From Nitrospirota bacterium (lineage in GTDB: Bacteria > Nitrospirota > UBA9217): a stretch of 56,931 nt of DNA. The stretch spans positions 1 to 56,931 of the forward strand of contig DATIZR010000019.1 in the NCBI GenBank assembly GCA_035516965.1. Direction: 5' to 3'. Below, in pieces: positions 22,523-31,993 of this stretch (positions are counted from its first letter, which is position 1; each line of letters starts with the position of its first letter). Made by a program: the position numbers and the translations under genes. Below the pieces are notes generated by a model, which was given only the letters and a program-made list of their open reading frames with translations, ran no database searches and was not told the origin of the DNA.

Positions 22523-23986
22523 TTAAAAATTGAAATACAGGAATTCCGTGACCCGGTTGATGTTCAGGATCGCATAGATCGCGGTCGCAGCAGCAAAAAG
22601 GACCGTTTTCCACGTCGGCTTGAAATCCCTGGTCATCTCGTTCGAGTTGCGCGCCGATACCGAGACGATCAGCAGCACGACGAGAAGGATCCACACGTTG
22701 TGATGGATGGGCTTGAAGAACAGCTGGCCGAAGGCGACGCCGTAGTTCCTGAGGAATCCGAACTTCCCGGCGACATCGGACGACAGCATCACTCCGTTCA
22801 GGCCGGCCATCGCCTTCAGCACCTTGAGGGCGTCCGGCCAGGACCGCGCCCGGAAGAAGACCCAGGCGACGTTCACGAAATTGAACGTGATGAACCAGGC
22901 CAGCAGGCGCGGCATCCGGAGGTTGAGCGAGGACCAGAGCCGGTGGATTGCCGTGGCAACACCGTGCAGGAAGCCCCAGAAGACGAAGGTCCAGCCCGCC
23001 CCGTGCCACAGCCCCCCGACCAGGAATGTGGCCATGAGGTTCTGGTAGGTCCTGAGCGTACCTTGCCGGTTGCCGCCCAGGGGGATGTAGACGTAGTCGC
23101 GCAGGAAGCGGCTCAGGGTCATGTGCCAGCGCCGCCAGAAGTCGGTGATGTCCAGGGCCTTGTAGGGCGAGTCGAAGTTGATCGGCAGCCTGATGTTGAA
23201 CAGCAGGGCCGCGCCCAGGGCCATGTCGGTATAGGCGGAGAAGTCGAAGTAGAGCTGGAGCGTGTAGGAGAGACTCGCGACCCAGGCCTCGACGAGCGTC
23301 AGGGCCGATGCTGCCGCGAAGCCCGCGTTCGCTACCGGAGCGAGATCGTCGGCAATGATGATCTTCTTGAACAGGCCCACGAAGAACAGGAACAGGCCGA
23401 GCGATACGTTCCGGTAGTCCAGGACCTTGTTCCGCATGCTCGCGAACTGCGGCATCATCTCCTTGTGGTGGATGATCGGCCCCGCGAGCAGGTGCGGGAA
23501 GAACGTCACGAACAGGCCGTAGTTCAGGAAATCGTACTCCCGGGCCGTTCCCTTGTACGTGTCGACGAGATAGGCGATCTGCGTGAAGGTGAAGAAGCTG
23601 ATCCCGAGCGGCAGGACGATCTTCTGCAGCGCCAGGTCCAGGCCCGCGAGCGCGTTGATGTTCGCGATGAAGAAGTCCGTGTATTTGTAGTAGCCGAGCA
23701 GCAGGACATTGAAGAGGAGGCCGGCGAGGAGGATGTATTTCCGGGAGCCGGCGTCGGGACGATCCTTCCCGGACCTTCCGAGGGACGAGCCGACGCCGTA
23801 GTTGACGAGAATGCTTGCCAGGATCAGGGCGAGATACTTGACGTTCCACCAGCAATAGAACACGAGCGAGGCCAGGACGAGCCAGGCCGTGGCAGCCCGG
23901 GTATAGCGCCACCGGTTCAGCAGGAAATAGATGATGACCGTGAGGGGAAGGAAAATGGAGAAATATTCGAATGAGTTGAAGAGCAT
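22523..23986 (-). CDS. MBOAT family O-acyltransferase (AlgI-like)
   Basis: The 487-aa polytopic membrane protein has about 10-12 hydrophobic segments. It contains family motifs LPLGISFFTFTQIAYLVD, LLAGPIIHHKEMMPQF, LQLYFDFSAYTDMALG, WRRWHMTLSRFLRDYVYIPL and GGLWHGAGWTFVFWG, where His328 is the expected catalytic His. AlgI-type proteins pass an acetyl (or other acyl) group from a cytoplasmic donor through the membrane to periplasmic SGNH partners. It is the first gene of a tight four-gene operon (gaps of 2 and 4 bp, then a 4-bp overlap). Confidence 0.92.
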   Translation of the reverse strand: MLFNSFEYFSIFLPLTVIIYFLLNRWRYTRAATAWLVLASLVFYCWWNVKYLALILASILVNYGVGSSLGRSGKDRPDAGSRKYILLAGLLFNVLLLGYYKYTDFFIANINALAGLDLALQKIVLPLGISFFTFTQIAYLVDTYKGTAREYDFLNYGLFVTFFPHLLAGPIIHHKEMMPQFASMRNKVLDYRNVSLGLFLFFVGLFKKIIIADDLAPVANAGFAAASALTLVEAWVASLSYTLQLYFDFSAYTDMALGAALLFNIRLPINFDSPYKALDITDFWRRWHMTLSRFLRDYVYIPLGGNRQGTLRTYQNLMATFLVGGLWHGAGWTFVFWGFLHGVATAIHRLWSSLNLRMPRLLAWFITFNFVNVAWVFFRARSWPDALKVLKAMAGLNGVMLSSDVAGKFGFLRNYGVAFGQLFFKPIHHNVWILLVVLLIVSVSARNSNEMTRDFKPTWKTVLFAAATAIYAILNINRVTEFLYFNF

Positions 23987-24160
23987 TTACGCTGTCTGAA
24001 AGAAATTGATTTTGCTCAGGATACTACCTGTCCGGGGAGGGCATGTCAACTGGATTTTTCGGACTTTGGGAGGGTATGCCGGTCATCCGTCGAGCGCGGC
24101 CGGAGCATGACGTGTCTTTTCCTGCGGCTTTCCCCGGGCATCAGGGGCCGCCCTTCGGCG

Positions 24161-25693
24161 TCAGCTCACCCGCCGGTCGAGGCTCCGGTACTGGATCGCC
24201 TCGGAGACATGGTGGGAGGCGATGGACTCGCTCCCCTCGAGGTCGGCGATGGTGCGGGCGACCTTCAGGACCCTGTTGTAGGCGCGGGCCGACAGACCGA
24301 GCCTGTTCATGGCCTTCTCCATGAGCGACTGGCACTGCTCATCAATCCTGCAGTATCTGCGGATGTGGCGGGGCTTCATGTGCGCGTTGGCATAGATGCC
24401 GTCATTCCCGAACCGCTCCTGCTGGATTGACCGAGCCCGCGTCACGCGCTCGCGGATGGACAAGGACGGCTCGGCCGGGGCGTCCGAAGCGATTTCGCCG
24501 AACTTGATCGCCGGCACCTCGATATGGATGTCGATCCGGTCCATGAGCGGGCCGGAGACCCGCGAGCGGTAGGTCTGGACCTGGTGGGGTGAGCAGAGGC
24601 ACTGGTGCAGGGGGTCGCCGTGGAAACCGCACTTGCAGGGGTTCATGGCAGCGATCAGCATCAGGGATGCCGGATAGGTGATGGACGTGACCGCGCGGGA
24701 TATGGTGACCTGTCCGTCCTCGAGGGGCTGGCGAAGCGCTTCGAGCACGTTCCGCTTGAACTCGGGCAGTTCGTCGAGGAAAAGCACGCCGTTGTGAGAC
24801 AGGCTCACCTCGCCGGGTTTCGGAATCTGGCCGCCTCCGATCAGGCCGGCATCGGATATTGTGTGGTGCGGCGAGCGGTAAGGCCTTGTCGCGATGAGAG
24901 GCTGGCCCTGCTTGAGCAGGCCCATGATGCTGTGGATCTTGGTCGTTTCGATGGACTCATCGAAACTCATCCGGGGAAGGATCGAGGGTATCCGGCGAGC
25001 GAGCATCGTCTTGCCGGAACCCGGCGGGCCGATCATCACGATGTTGTGGGCCCCGGCGGCCGAGACCTCGATGGCGCGCTTGGCGTGCTCCTGCCCCTTT
25101 ACCTCCGAGAAGTCCTCCTGGTACGCGGAATAGGTCTCGAAGGCTTCCTGGATGTCGACCTTCAAGGGCTCGACCGCGGCGTTCCCGGTCAGAAATTCGA
25201 CCGCCTGGGGCAGGGTGTGCATGGCGTAAACCGGCACGGCATCGACGACCGCCGCTTCCCGTGCATTGTCAGCGGGGACCACCATGCCCCGGTAGCCGGC
25301 CTTTTTGGCCAGCACGGCCATGGACAGGAGGCCCCGGACCGGCTTCACCCTGCCGTCGAGCGAGAGCTCCCCGACGATCAGATACCCATTTACCGCTTCC
25401 TGCGCGATGATGCCCTCGGCGATCAGCATCCCGATGGCGATCGGGAGGTCGAAGGCCGAGCCTTCCTTCTTGATGTCGGCGGGCGCCAGGTTGACGACGA
25501 CCTGCTTGAGCGGGAAGTCAAATCCCGTGTTCTTGAGCGCGGCGCGGACGCGCTCCTTGCTTTCCTTGACGGCAGCGTCGGGAAGACCCACCGTGGAGAA
25601 GAACGGCAGCCCCCTGCTCGCGATGTCCACCTCTACTTCGACGGGGTAGGCATCGATGCCGAGTACCGCAGCGCTGGTGACCTTGGCGAGCAT
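24161..25693 (-). CDS. comM: YifB/ComM-like Mg-chelatase-related AAA+ ATPase
   Basis: The ATG at 25691-25693 ([20 protein letters not shown]) behind GGGAGG is preferred; the frame is open further upstream without support. The 510-aa product has the N-terminal Lon-protease-like fold of this family ([20 protein letters not shown]), Walker A in [15 protein letters not shown], Walker B in LFLDELPEF, sensor region [11 protein letters not shown] with the characteristic Cys-rich segment [14 protein letters not shown], and the C-terminal [20 protein letters not shown] helical lid. In naturally competent bacteria ComM is a branch-migration helicase in DNA integration. It is widespread beyond them, so its presence does not by itself prove competence. 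Confidence 0.93.
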   Translation of the reverse strand: MLAKVTSAAVLGIDAYPVEVEVDIASRGLPFFSTVGLPDAAVKESKERVRAALKNTGFDFPLKQVVVNLAPADIKKEGSAFDLPIAIGMLIAEGIIAQEAVNGYLIVGELSLDGRVKPVRGLLSMAVLAKKAGYRGMVVPADNAREAAVVDAVPVYAMHTLPQAVEFLTGNAAVEPLKVDIQEAFETYSAYQEDFSEVKGQEHAKRAIEVSAAGAHNIVMIGPPGSGKTMLARRIPSILPRMSFDESIETTKIHSIMGLLKQGQPLIATRPYRSPHHTISDAGLIGGGQIPKPGEVSLSHNGVLFLDELPEFKRNVLEALRQPLEDGQVTISRAVTSITYPASLMLIAAMNPCKCGFHGDPLHQCLCSPHQVQTYRSRVSGPLMDRIDIHIEVPAIKFGEIASDAPAEPSLSIRERVTRARSIQQERFGNDGIYANAHMKPRHIRRYCRIDEQCQSLMEKAMNRLGLSARAYNRVLKVARTIADLEGSESIASHHVSEAIQYRSLDRRVS

Positions 25694-25888
25694 GGAACCT
25701 CCCGGTGCGACCGGTGAGCCCCCTTCGCGGGAGCCGTGGGGATGCCCAGTCGCGGGATGGCACGCGACGCTCGGCCCTGCAGAGAAACGCCAGGCCCCAC
25801 GCATGATGAGACACGCCCGTTCGTAATAGGCTGAATTGTTATAGCAGAGAAAAACCGGGGAGTCAAACCGAAAAGCGGGAGGAGAGGT

Positions 25889-27499
25889 TCACTGCTCGAT
25901 ACGGGTGACGAAAGCACCGACGAAGTGATTGGTACGAACATAATCGGCAAGGGGCAGTTCCTTGACCACCCCTCCGCCGGGTGTGCCGCTGCGGTCCTTG
26001 TTCCCCGCGGCATGGATGACGTAGGGTTTGCCAGACTTGATGTGCACGATGGAGAGGTGGGCTACGATCTCATCGGAAGCCCGCTTCTTCGGGTCCTTGA
26101 CCCAGTAGATGATGTCGCCGTCCTGAAGCTTCTTTTGGAACATTCGCGTGGCAAGAACGGATTTCGGCAGGATGTCAACGTCGCCCTTGCCGCGCGTGCC
26201 GGCGATCGCTCTGGTCGGGCCCAGCTCCGCGGTCAGGTTCCTGCCCCACTTGCCGCTGAAGACCAGGTCCTCGCCGTATTCGAAACGCTGGTCGTAGTTC
26301 GTGACCAAGCCGTCAACAAGCCTGCCCTGCGTGATGAAACGGAGCGAGAGAGCCCTGTCGATGGCCTCTGCCGGCGTGCCGCTCTCGGCAAGCTCCACGG
26401 ACCGGAAGGCGTGGTACATGCAGTCCACCTTTTCGTCCGCCACGATCCGGTTCGTCCTCACGTAGAGCCCGAGGGGGTCGGGGTCATAGGGCGTTCCGAC
26501 GAACCGGCCGGCCCAGTAGGAAATGCGCTTTCCGAGGGGCAGGCGGGCGACCCGCGCTTGCGCGAGCAGAACCTCGTCGGCTGTCATCTCCGCGGGCGTC
26601 TTGTCCCGGTCGGTCTCGGCGCCGATGATCCTGAGCCCCGTCTGAAGCGAATTGGCATACCGTCTGTCGTACAATCCGGCAAGTTGTATCGACCCTTTTC
26701 GCGCCGCATGGAGAAATCTGCCGTTGCCGAGATAGATCCCTTCGTCGCCGTTGAAGAGCAGGATGTCGCCGGGCTGCAGGTCCTTCTTTGCCACCCGCTC
26801 TGCCCTCGACTTCAGGGAGTCCCTGTCCATGCCGAGCGGATACCCGTAGATCCGGTAGACGATATAGATGAGGCCGTAGCTGTCCATGCCCTGGGCCACG
26901 AGACCACCGGTCTCGTGCCTCACGCCGATGAACCTTTTTGCCGTGCGTACGATGTCGTCGGGCGAGGTGGTATTCGTGATCGGATCGGGGGACCGCAGGG
27001 GGATCACGTCTGCCGCAGCGATGATCGCGACGGAGCGGTCGGGAAACTGGACCTTGTAGCCGTCGGCATTTTTTTCGAGCACCGGGAGGCGCGTTCCCGC
27101 GTAGAGCGGCACTTTGTGGTCGCCGGTCTTGTCCAGGATCAAGGCCTCGGTCTTCGGCGACGCGATAACGATCCAGGGCCTCTCGGGATTCAGGTAGTGC
27201 CGGCCCTTGTCCTTCGGGATATAGACGGCCTCCTGCTGGATCCATCCCTCCCGGTCATCCTGGTCCGGAATCGAGATACGATACCGGTAATCCCGCTTCT
27301 CCAGGATACGTACCTCATCCGCCATCAGGACCTGCGTGCTGAGGCCGGCTTTCGGCGCGGGCCGGTCATGTACATTCGCAAGGGGCACCGAGATGATTCC
27401 GGGGATGGGGTTCTTGACGGGTTCCTGGGAGCTGAGTAGAGCGGGAAACAGGAAGAGCGCACAGACGGTGAGGAATGGTATCGGGAGATGCTTTTTCAT
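25889..27499 (-). CDS. Exported SH3 / NlpC-P60-like / DUF1460-like fusion protein
   Basis: The 536-aa product has a signal peptide (residues 1-24, [19 protein letters not shown]) and is probably periplasmic. Residues about 35-95 are an SH3b domain ([20 protein letters not shown]) followed by a second SH3-like unit (about 110-168). Residues about 180-290 resemble an NlpC/P60 peptidase, including LQPGDILLF and [14 protein letters not shown] with His264. However, the catalytic motif DCSG reads D206-S-Y-G, so the nucleophilic Cys is Ser207. Residues about 325-535 form a second papain-like region of DUF1460 type, with an intact Cys in [10 protein letters not shown] (Cys360) and [18 protein letters not shown] and VIHAAG later. 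It probably binds or trims peptidoglycan through the second domain. Confidence 0.75.
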   Translation of the reverse strand: MKKHLPIPFLTVCALFLFPALLSSQEPVKNPIPGIISVPLANVHDRPAPKAGLSTQVLMADEVRILEKRDYRYRISIPDQDDREGWIQQEAVYIPKDKGRHYLNPERPWIVIASPKTEALILDKTGDHKVPLYAGTRLPVLEKNADGYKVQFPDRSVAIIAAADVIPLRSPDPITNTTSPDDIVRTAKRFIGVRHETGGLVAQGMDSYGLIYIVYRIYGYPLGMDRDSLKSRAERVAKKDLQPGDILLFNGDEGIYLGNGRFLHAARKGSIQLAGLYDRRYANSLQTGLRIIGAETDRDKTPAEMTADEVLLAQARVARLPLGKRISYWAGRFVGTPYDPDPLGLYVRTNRIVADEKVDCMYHAFRSVELAESGTPAEAIDRALSLRFITQGRLVDGLVTNYDQRFEYGEDLVFSGKWGRNLTAELGPTRAIAGTRGKGDVDILPKSVLATRMFQKKLQDGDIIYWVKDPKKRASDEIVAHLSIVHIKSGKPYVIHAAGNKDRSGTPGGGVVKELPLADYVRTNHFVGAFVTRIEQ

Positions 27500-27567
27500 G
27501 TGATGAGGGCCGGGAGCCGGGATGAGCTATGCCGCTGCAGCAGGGATTCCTTGACCTGGAAAAACAT

Positions 27568-27652
27568 TGGTGCCGAAGGGGGGACTCGAACCCCCATGGG
27601 TTGCCCCACACGCCCCTCAAACGTGCGTGTCTACCAATTCCACCACTTCGGC
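27568..27652 (-). tRNA. tRNA-Leu (anticodon GAG)
   Basis: The minus strand begins GCCGAAGTGGTGGAATTGGT, as in bacterial tRNA-Leu. The acceptor arms GCCGAAG and CTTCGGC pair perfectly, followed by discriminator A and an encoded CCA (plus-strand TGG at 27568-27570). The anticodon stem-loop CACGT-TTGAGGG-GCGTG shows GAG. A long variable arm and the T-arm GGGGGTTCGAGTCCCCC complete it. Confidence 0.96.
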
Positions 27653-27759
27653 ACTCACTACGCGCTTGTGCTGTACAGCTGAGGGACACCGGCTTGGACA
27701 GGTTGAGGGAACAGCGGGTACTGCCTGGCCGTGTCCTTTTGACGCGCGTTCTTCCGCGC

Positions 27760-28710
27760 CTACTTCTTCAGGACCGGCTGCTTCGCGGCAACGGCGGTAA
27801 GCCAGCCCGCATGCCGGTTCTCCCGGCCGTGAACGATCTTGAAAAATTCCGCCTGCATTTCCTTGGTTATCGGCCCCGGTTTACCGGTCCCGATCTTCCG
27901 GTCGTCCACCTCGCGGATCGGCGTGATCTCGGCCGCGGTACCGGTGAAGAATGCTTCGTCGGCAATGTAAAGCTCGTCGCGTGTGAACCGCTCCTCCACC
28001 AACCGCATGCCGCGTTCGGCCGCGAGCTGCATGATCGTCTCGCGGGTGATTCCTTCGAGGATCGAAGTGAGCGGCGGCGTCTTGATCACGCCCTTGCGCA
28101 CCATGAACACGTTCTCGCCGCTTCCTTCGGCGATGTACCCGTCAGTGTCGAGCAGCATCGCCTCGTCGTATCCGTTCGTGAGCGCCTCACGCTTTGCCAG
28201 CAGGGAGTTCGCATAATTCGCCGTGGTCTTGGACCTCACCATGGTCGCGTTCACATGGGGCCTGATGAACGATGATATCTTGACGCGGATGCCGTTCTGG
28301 AGCCCCTCTTCGCCCAAGTAGCTGCCCCAGGGCCATACCGCGATCGAGACTTGGATTGGATTCTCCTTCGGGAAGACCCCCATCGCACCGTAGCCGATAT
28401 AGGCGAGGGGCCTGATGTAGCAGGCCTCAATCTTGTTTACCCGGATGGTCTCAAGGATCGCTTCCGTCACGGCTTCCCGGGTGAAAGGCATCTCCAACTG
28501 CAGAATATGGGCGGATTCAAAGAACCGGTTCACGTGCTCGGAGAGCCGAAACACGGCAGAGCCGGAATCCGTCTTGTAGCACCGGATGCCTTCAAAAACG
28601 CCCGTACCGTAATGGAGCGAGTGCGTCAGGATGTGGACTTTCGCGTCATCCCAGTCAACGAACGAGCCATTCATCCATATCTTCTCGGTTGCCTGAAGCA
28701 TAGGGGACAT
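27760..28710 (-). CDS. ilvE: Branched-chain amino-acid aminotransferase
   Basis: The 316-aa fold-type-IV PLP enzyme has the BCAT signature: [62 protein letters not shown] with the PLP lysine in the SKTTANY motif, then [25 protein letters not shown] and [14 protein letters not shown]. It transfers the amino group between glutamate and the keto acids of leucine, isoleucine and valine. The start gives the normal length; an ATG three codons later is an alternative because the ribosome-binding site is weak. It is isolated between the tRNA-Leu gene and a terminator. Confidence 0.95.
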   Translation of the reverse strand: MSPMLQATEKIWMNGSFVDWDDAKVHILTHSLHYGTGVFEGIRCYKTDSGSAVFRLSEHVNRFFESAHILQLEMPFTREAVTEAILETIRVNKIEACYIRPLAYIGYGAMGVFPKENPIQVSIAVWPWGSYLGEEGLQNGIRVKISSFIRPHVNATMVRSKTTANYANSLLAKREALTNGYDEAMLLDTDGYIAEGSGENVFMVRKGVIKTPPLTSILEGITRETIMQLAAERGMRLVEERFTRDELYIADEAFFTGTAAEITPIREVDDRKIGTGKPGPITKEMQAEFFKIVHGRENRHAGWLTAVAAKQPVLKK

Positions 28711-28800
28711 TTATAACAGCCTCTGCCTGAATTGTCAATTACTTTTTCCCCTCTTTTGCTGGAGAAAGAGCACATCCGTCGGGGATGAAACCGGATCCGG

Positions 28801-28848
28801 CAAAAAAAAACCCCTTCTGCCCGGTGGTAATGAGGCAAGAAGAGGGTT
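28801..28848 (-). terminator. Rho-independent terminator of the 67-aa gene
   Basis: On the minus strand an imperfect GC-rich stem (AACCCTCTTCTTGCC against GGGCAGAAGGGGTT) is followed by nine T residues. It ends the transcript coming from 28926-29129 and insulates ilvE. Confidence 0.75.
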
Positions 28849-28925
28849 GAGGGAGGAGGGGGCAGGCACGCGCATTATCGCACCAGCCCGGAAATCGTTT
28901 GCAACAGGTCATGCCGGGGAGCCGG

Positions 28926-29129
28926 TTATTCCCCTTTCTTTCCCACCGGCTTCGTCCCGGTCAAATGACGCCGATCGGGATGGGTCAGGAACACTATTTC
29001 CTGGACCTTCTTTTGCAGACGATGAACGGCTTTTTGGGTCTCTTGATCCTTCTCACGATCGTCCATCACGAGGTATCGCTCCAGGCTGGCCCTGAGGTCG
29101 TGTAAACCGTTGTCACCAGCATCGTCCAT
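28926..29129 (-). CDS. Small charged hypothetical protein, 67 aa
   Basis: The ATG at 29127-29129 has a strong GGGGAGGTG about 10 bases upstream, which decides the start; a longer frame to 29324 is not supported. The product (MDDAGDNGLHDLRASLERYL, then a heptad-like charged helix RLQKKVQEIVFLTHPDRR) is soluble, with a probable coiled coil in the middle and a basic C-terminus. A terminator follows. No family is recognised. Confidence 0.5.
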   Translation of the reverse strand: MDDAGDNGLHDLRASLERYLVMDDREKDQETQKAVHRLQKKVQEIVFLTHPDRRHLTGTKPVGKKGE

Positions 29130-29369
29130 CAGAAAAACACCTCCCCGGCGCCCATCGCCAGCAGACAGGAGAAAGCCGACCATGAGAGGCTGTCGTCGGT
29201 GCATTGTCCTGCTAAGAGAAATCATACCAGTCCGGAGACACCCTGTAAATAACCCGGTCGGGGTATTTTCGGGGTAGGGGCTCCCGCTCTGCGGCAGGAA
29301 GGTGGGTCGAAAAAAAGGAGGCATGTACGGGAAATACTGGGAGCATGAAGGGCCGGTCGCTTCAGGCGG

Positions 29370-29993
29370 TCAGATGATGCCTGTCTTGCGGGCCTTGATC
29401 AGGGCCTCGCCGCGGTCCTTGGCCTGCAGTTTTTCGTAAATGTTTTTTATATGCGTATGCACGGTGTGGGAACTGATGCCCAGGCGCAGCGATATCTCTT
29501 TGTAGGTCAGCCCCTGCTCGATGCACTTGACGATGTCCCGTTCGCGCAGGCTCAGGATGTACAGCTCCCCGACGGCCTCGTCCTGAAACTCGTGGATCAC
29601 CTTCCGGGCGATCTTGGGGCTCATGGGCGCCCCGCCCTTGTTGATCTCATGGATCGCCTCGACGATCTCCCGGGGGGTGCTGCCCTTGAGGATGTAACCC
29701 GAGGCCCCGGCTTTGATCGCGGAGAACACATTCTCCCGGTCCTCGAAGACCGTGTGGGCCATGATCTCGATCCGGGGCATTTCCTCTTTCGCTTTTTTGA
29801 TCAGCTCGATGCCGGACATGCCCGGGAGCCCCAGATCGGCAAGCATCACGTCGGGCGCCACCTTCTTGAGAGACCGCAGTGCATCCTCGGCGCTGCTGAA
29901 TCCCCCGGCCACCGTAATCCCCGACTCGCCGCTCAGGAGCAGCTTGAGACTTTCCAGGAGGATGGGGTCGTCTTCGACAATCACCAGGCGCAT
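29370..29993 (-). CDS. NarL/FixJ-type response regulator
   Basis: The 207-aa product has a receiver (residues 1-118): acidic pair EDD at 7-9, phospho-Asp in DVMLADLGLPGMSG, Thr in IMAHTVF and Lys in GYILKGSTPREIVE. A LuxR/GerE helix-turn-helix follows (about 145-207: LSLRERDIVKCIEQGLTYKE, LGISSHTVHTHIKNIYEKL). It lies 21 bp after the stop of a DegS/NarX-type histidine kinase fragment, which would be its natural partner. It has no autoinducer domain, so it is separate from the quorum-sensing receptor. Confidence 0.93.
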   Translation of the reverse strand: MRLVIVEDDPILLESLKLLLSGESGITVAGGFSSAEDALRSLKKVAPDVMLADLGLPGMSGIELIKKAKEEMPRIEIMAHTVFEDRENVFSAIKAGASGYILKGSTPREIVEAIHEINKGGAPMSPKIARKVIHEFQDEAVGELYILSLRERDIVKCIEQGLTYKEISLRLGISSHTVHTHIKNIYEKLQAKDRGEALIKARKTGII

Positions 29994-30014
29994 AAACTCA
30001 CCTTAGCACAGTTT

Positions 30015-30635
30015 TCATTGAATTGCCATACCCTCGGCAGGGTATCGTAAGGGGAAGGGAAGCATGAACCTGACGGCAGTCCCCCTCTCGTTCGAAATAG
30101 CCACGGTCCCGCCGATGTCGACAGCCCGGGTTTTCATATGCGAAAGCCCCCTGCCTCCCGATTGGCCATCGTTCACGCCGATGCCGTTGTCGCGGATCGT
30201 GAGGAGCACTGCCTCGGGAGCGACCCGGAAGCCGACCCTGACTTCCGAGGCCTTTGCATGCTTGATGACGTTGGTCAGCGCCTCCTTGTAGATCTTGAAG
30301 ATGTTCACCCAGGTGAGGCTGCCCGGCTGCTCGGTGATGTCCTGGACATCCGCATCGATCGCAAACCCGATATTGTGCGTCTTGATCATGTTCGCGCCCT
30401 GGTTCCGGAGCTCGACCGCGAGCGTCCGCCACGTGAGGTCCCTGCTGTCAAGGCTGTGCATGAAGCCGCGGACCTCTGCGATGCCTTCCCGCGAAAGCTG
30501 GGATATCGTGGCCAGCAGCTTCCCGACCGATTCCTGGTCTTTCGCCTTCCGCACAAGCTCCGAGAGGATGCTGATATTCGTCGTGATCCCGCCGATGCCG
30601 TCATGCAGGTCCATGAGGAGCTTTTCCTTTTCCAC
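30015..30635 (-). CDS. Histidine kinase core lacking its sensor part (HisKA_3 type)
   Basis: From the GTG at 30633-30635 the product is 206 aa: HisKA_3 motif LLMDLHDGIGGITTNISILS with the phosphoacceptor His, then a HATPase domain (YKEALTNVIKHAKASEVRV, LLTIRDNGIGVND, GGRGLSHMKTRA). Normal members carry an N-terminal membrane or ligand-binding sensor of 150-500 residues. Here coding-like sequence continues upstream (EAEEAKVKFYEESVRQYQER) in the same frame but hits a TAG near 30731, and the next gene begins in the opposite direction. The gene is therefore 5'-truncated, or expresses only a soluble kinase core. It is paired with the NarL-type regulator downstream. Confidence 0.75.
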   Translation of the reverse strand: MEKEKLLMDLHDGIGGITTNISILSELVRKAKDQESVGKLLATISQLSREGIAEVRGFMHSLDSRDLTWRTLAVELRNQGANMIKTHNIGFAIDADVQDITEQPGSLTWVNIFKIYKEALTNVIKHAKASEVRVGFRVAPEAVLLTIRDNGIGVNDGQSGGRGLSHMKTRAVDIGGTVAISNERGTAVRFMLPFPLRYPAEGMAIQ

Positions 30636-30745
30636 CCGGTACCGCCGTTCAGTCTCGATCCGCTCCTGATACTGTCTGACGCTTTCCTCGTAGAACTTGA
30701 CCTTCGCTTCTTCCGCCTCGGAACGCCCCTACCTGGCCTTTCCGT

Positions 30746-30774
30746 TTGACAGACCGCCCGTCAGGCGCTACACT
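30746..30774 (+). promoter_or_regulatory. Sigma-70-type promoter for the universal stress protein gene
   Basis: TTGACA (30746-30751), a 17-bp spacer and TACACT (30769-30774) lie 29 bp upstream of the start codon. Confidence 0.65.
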
Positions 30775-30802
30775 AGAATAAGTTCCTTTCAAGGAGGCCT
30801 TT

Positions 30803-31264
30803 ATGCAGATCAAGACCATCCTCTTTCCTACCGATTTTTCCCGGGGGGCGCGGGCCGCGATGGACCATGCCGTTTCGCTTGCCCGCGACTACGATGCCAA
30901 GCTCATCCTGCTCTACGTGATCCAGGACATCAGCATCGCAGAATGGTACATCCCCTCGTCTCTTTCCATGAGTGATCTCGTTGAGGACATGGAGAAGAGT
31001 GCCTGGAAGGAAATGGAAAAGTGGATCGCGGAGGTTTCGACCGGGGTGAGCAAGGTCGAAAAGATGGTCATGCGGGGCGTTCCTTTTGTCGAGATCATCA
31101 GGACCGCCAAGGAACAGAACGCCGACCTTATCGTCATCGGCACGCACGGCAGGACCGGCATCGATCACATGCTCTTCGGCAGTACCGCGGAAAAGGTCGT
31201 CCGGAAGTCGCCCTGTGCGGTGCTCACCGTGCGCATCCCCGGAAAGGAATTCACGATGCCGTGA
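30803..31264 (+). CDS. Universal stress protein, UspA family
   Basis: The 153-aa product starts behind AAGGAGGCCTTT. The Usp fold opens with MQIKTILFPTDFSRGARAA and ends with the ATP-binding signature GTHGRTGIDHMLFGSTAEKV (G-2x-G-9x-G-S/T complete), followed by KSPCAVLTVR. This places it in the ATP-binding branch, which responds to starvation and stress. It is a single-gene unit with its own promoter; a hairpin follows before the convergent bacterioferritin gene. Confidence 0.93.
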   Translation: MQIKTILFPTDFSRGARAAMDHAVSLARDYDAKLILLYVIQDISIAEWYIPSSLSMSDLVEDMEKSAWKEMEKWIAEVSTGVSKVEKMVMRGVPFVEIIRTAKEQNADLIVIGTHGRTGIDHMLFGSTAEKVVRKSPCAVLTVRIPGKEFTMP

Positions 31265-31296
31265 TGCAATAACCGCAGCGTCAGGGAGACCAAAAA

Positions 31297-31318
31297 AGGC
31301 AGGCCCGAAGGCCTGCCT
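31297..31318 (-). terminator. Terminator between convergent usp and bacterioferritin genes
   Basis: AGGCAGGCC and GGCCTGCCT pair perfectly around a CGAA tetraloop. The adjoining A-run gives a U-run on the minus strand, so it mainly serves the bacterioferritin transcript, and it may act in both directions. Confidence 0.8.
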
Positions 31319-31368
31319 ATCGTCGTCGTTCTCTCTGTCGCGGGTCCGCCCGCGTTCTTCCCGAAGCC

Positions 31369-31794
31369 TTACTGCCCCAGCAGCGTCGTGAACGTATCGT
31401 GGTGGCGTTCTTCGTCGCTCAGGATCTCTTCAAAGAGCAGGCGGGTCGTTTCATCGCCTTCCGATGCAGCCTGTTTGATGATGTCCTTATACAACGTAAT
31501 TGCCTCCTCTTCGGCCTTCACGTCGGCCTTGAGCATCTGCGTTTCATTGCCGCCGACCGCGATCGGATTGGGCTTGGTCGTGGGGTTCACATCGAAGTAG
31601 AAGAGACGCTCCGCGATCTTTTCCGCGTGCTTCATCTCCTCCACGGCGATCTCCTCGAACACGTCCATCAGCGATGGCGAGTTGAGGCCCTTCACCATGA
31701 TATGATGCCACATGTACTGGACGATTGCCTGCAGCTCTCCTGCGATCGCCTGGTTCATCATCTCCGTCAGCTTCGGGCTTGCCTTCTGTACCAT
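31369..31794 (-). CDS. bfr: Bacterioferritin / ferritin-like diiron protein
   Basis: The ATG at 31792-31794 (MVQKASPKLTEMMN) is preceded by GGAGGATTGT; a longer frame is unsupported. The 141-aa four-helix protein has the ferroxidase ligands in order: Glu in NQAIAGELQAIVQYMWH, then EEMKHAEKIAERLFYFD, a Glu in the third helix (VKAEEEAITLYKDI), and EEILSDEERHHDTFTTLL. The Met of EEMKHAE sits where bacterioferritin coordinates heme between subunits. Length is slightly below the usual 155-160 aa. It stores iron as ferric mineral and detoxifies peroxide or ferrous iron. Confidence 0.9.
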   Translation of the reverse strand: MVQKASPKLTEMMNQAIAGELQAIVQYMWHHIMVKGLNSPSLMDVFEEIAVEEMKHAEKIAERLFYFDVNPTTKPNPIAVGGNETQMLKADVKAEEEAITLYKDIIKQAASEGDETTRLLFEEILSDEERHHDTFTTLLGQ

Positions 31795-31930
31795 ACAATC
31801 CTCCTTAGACGTGCATGCGTGAGTGACTCTGCCGGTCAACTATGAAGTAACTATAGCATAGAGACGGCGTCTTTGCCAGGGGGGAAACAGTGATCGAGCC
31901 AGTTTGATCGCGCGCCTTCCTAAATTCCAG

Positions 31931-31959
31931 TTGCCTTGGGCGCCGTCATTCTCTATAAT
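31931..31959 (+). promoter_or_regulatory. Sigma-70-type promoter for aconitase
   Basis: TTGCCT (31931-31936), a 17-bp spacer and a perfect TATAAT (31954-31959) lie 35 bp upstream of the aconitase start codon. Confidence 0.8.
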
Positions 31960-31993
31960 GTGCGGGCATTCATTCGGATAAAGGAGTCCGCCC

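Noticed and set aside
22521-23912. N-terminal extension that would join the AlgJ-like frame to sequence within the MBOAT gene
   Set aside because: The extension is the MBOAT gene read in another frame (Arg/Pro-rich); a proper ATG lies 2 bp after the MBOAT stop.
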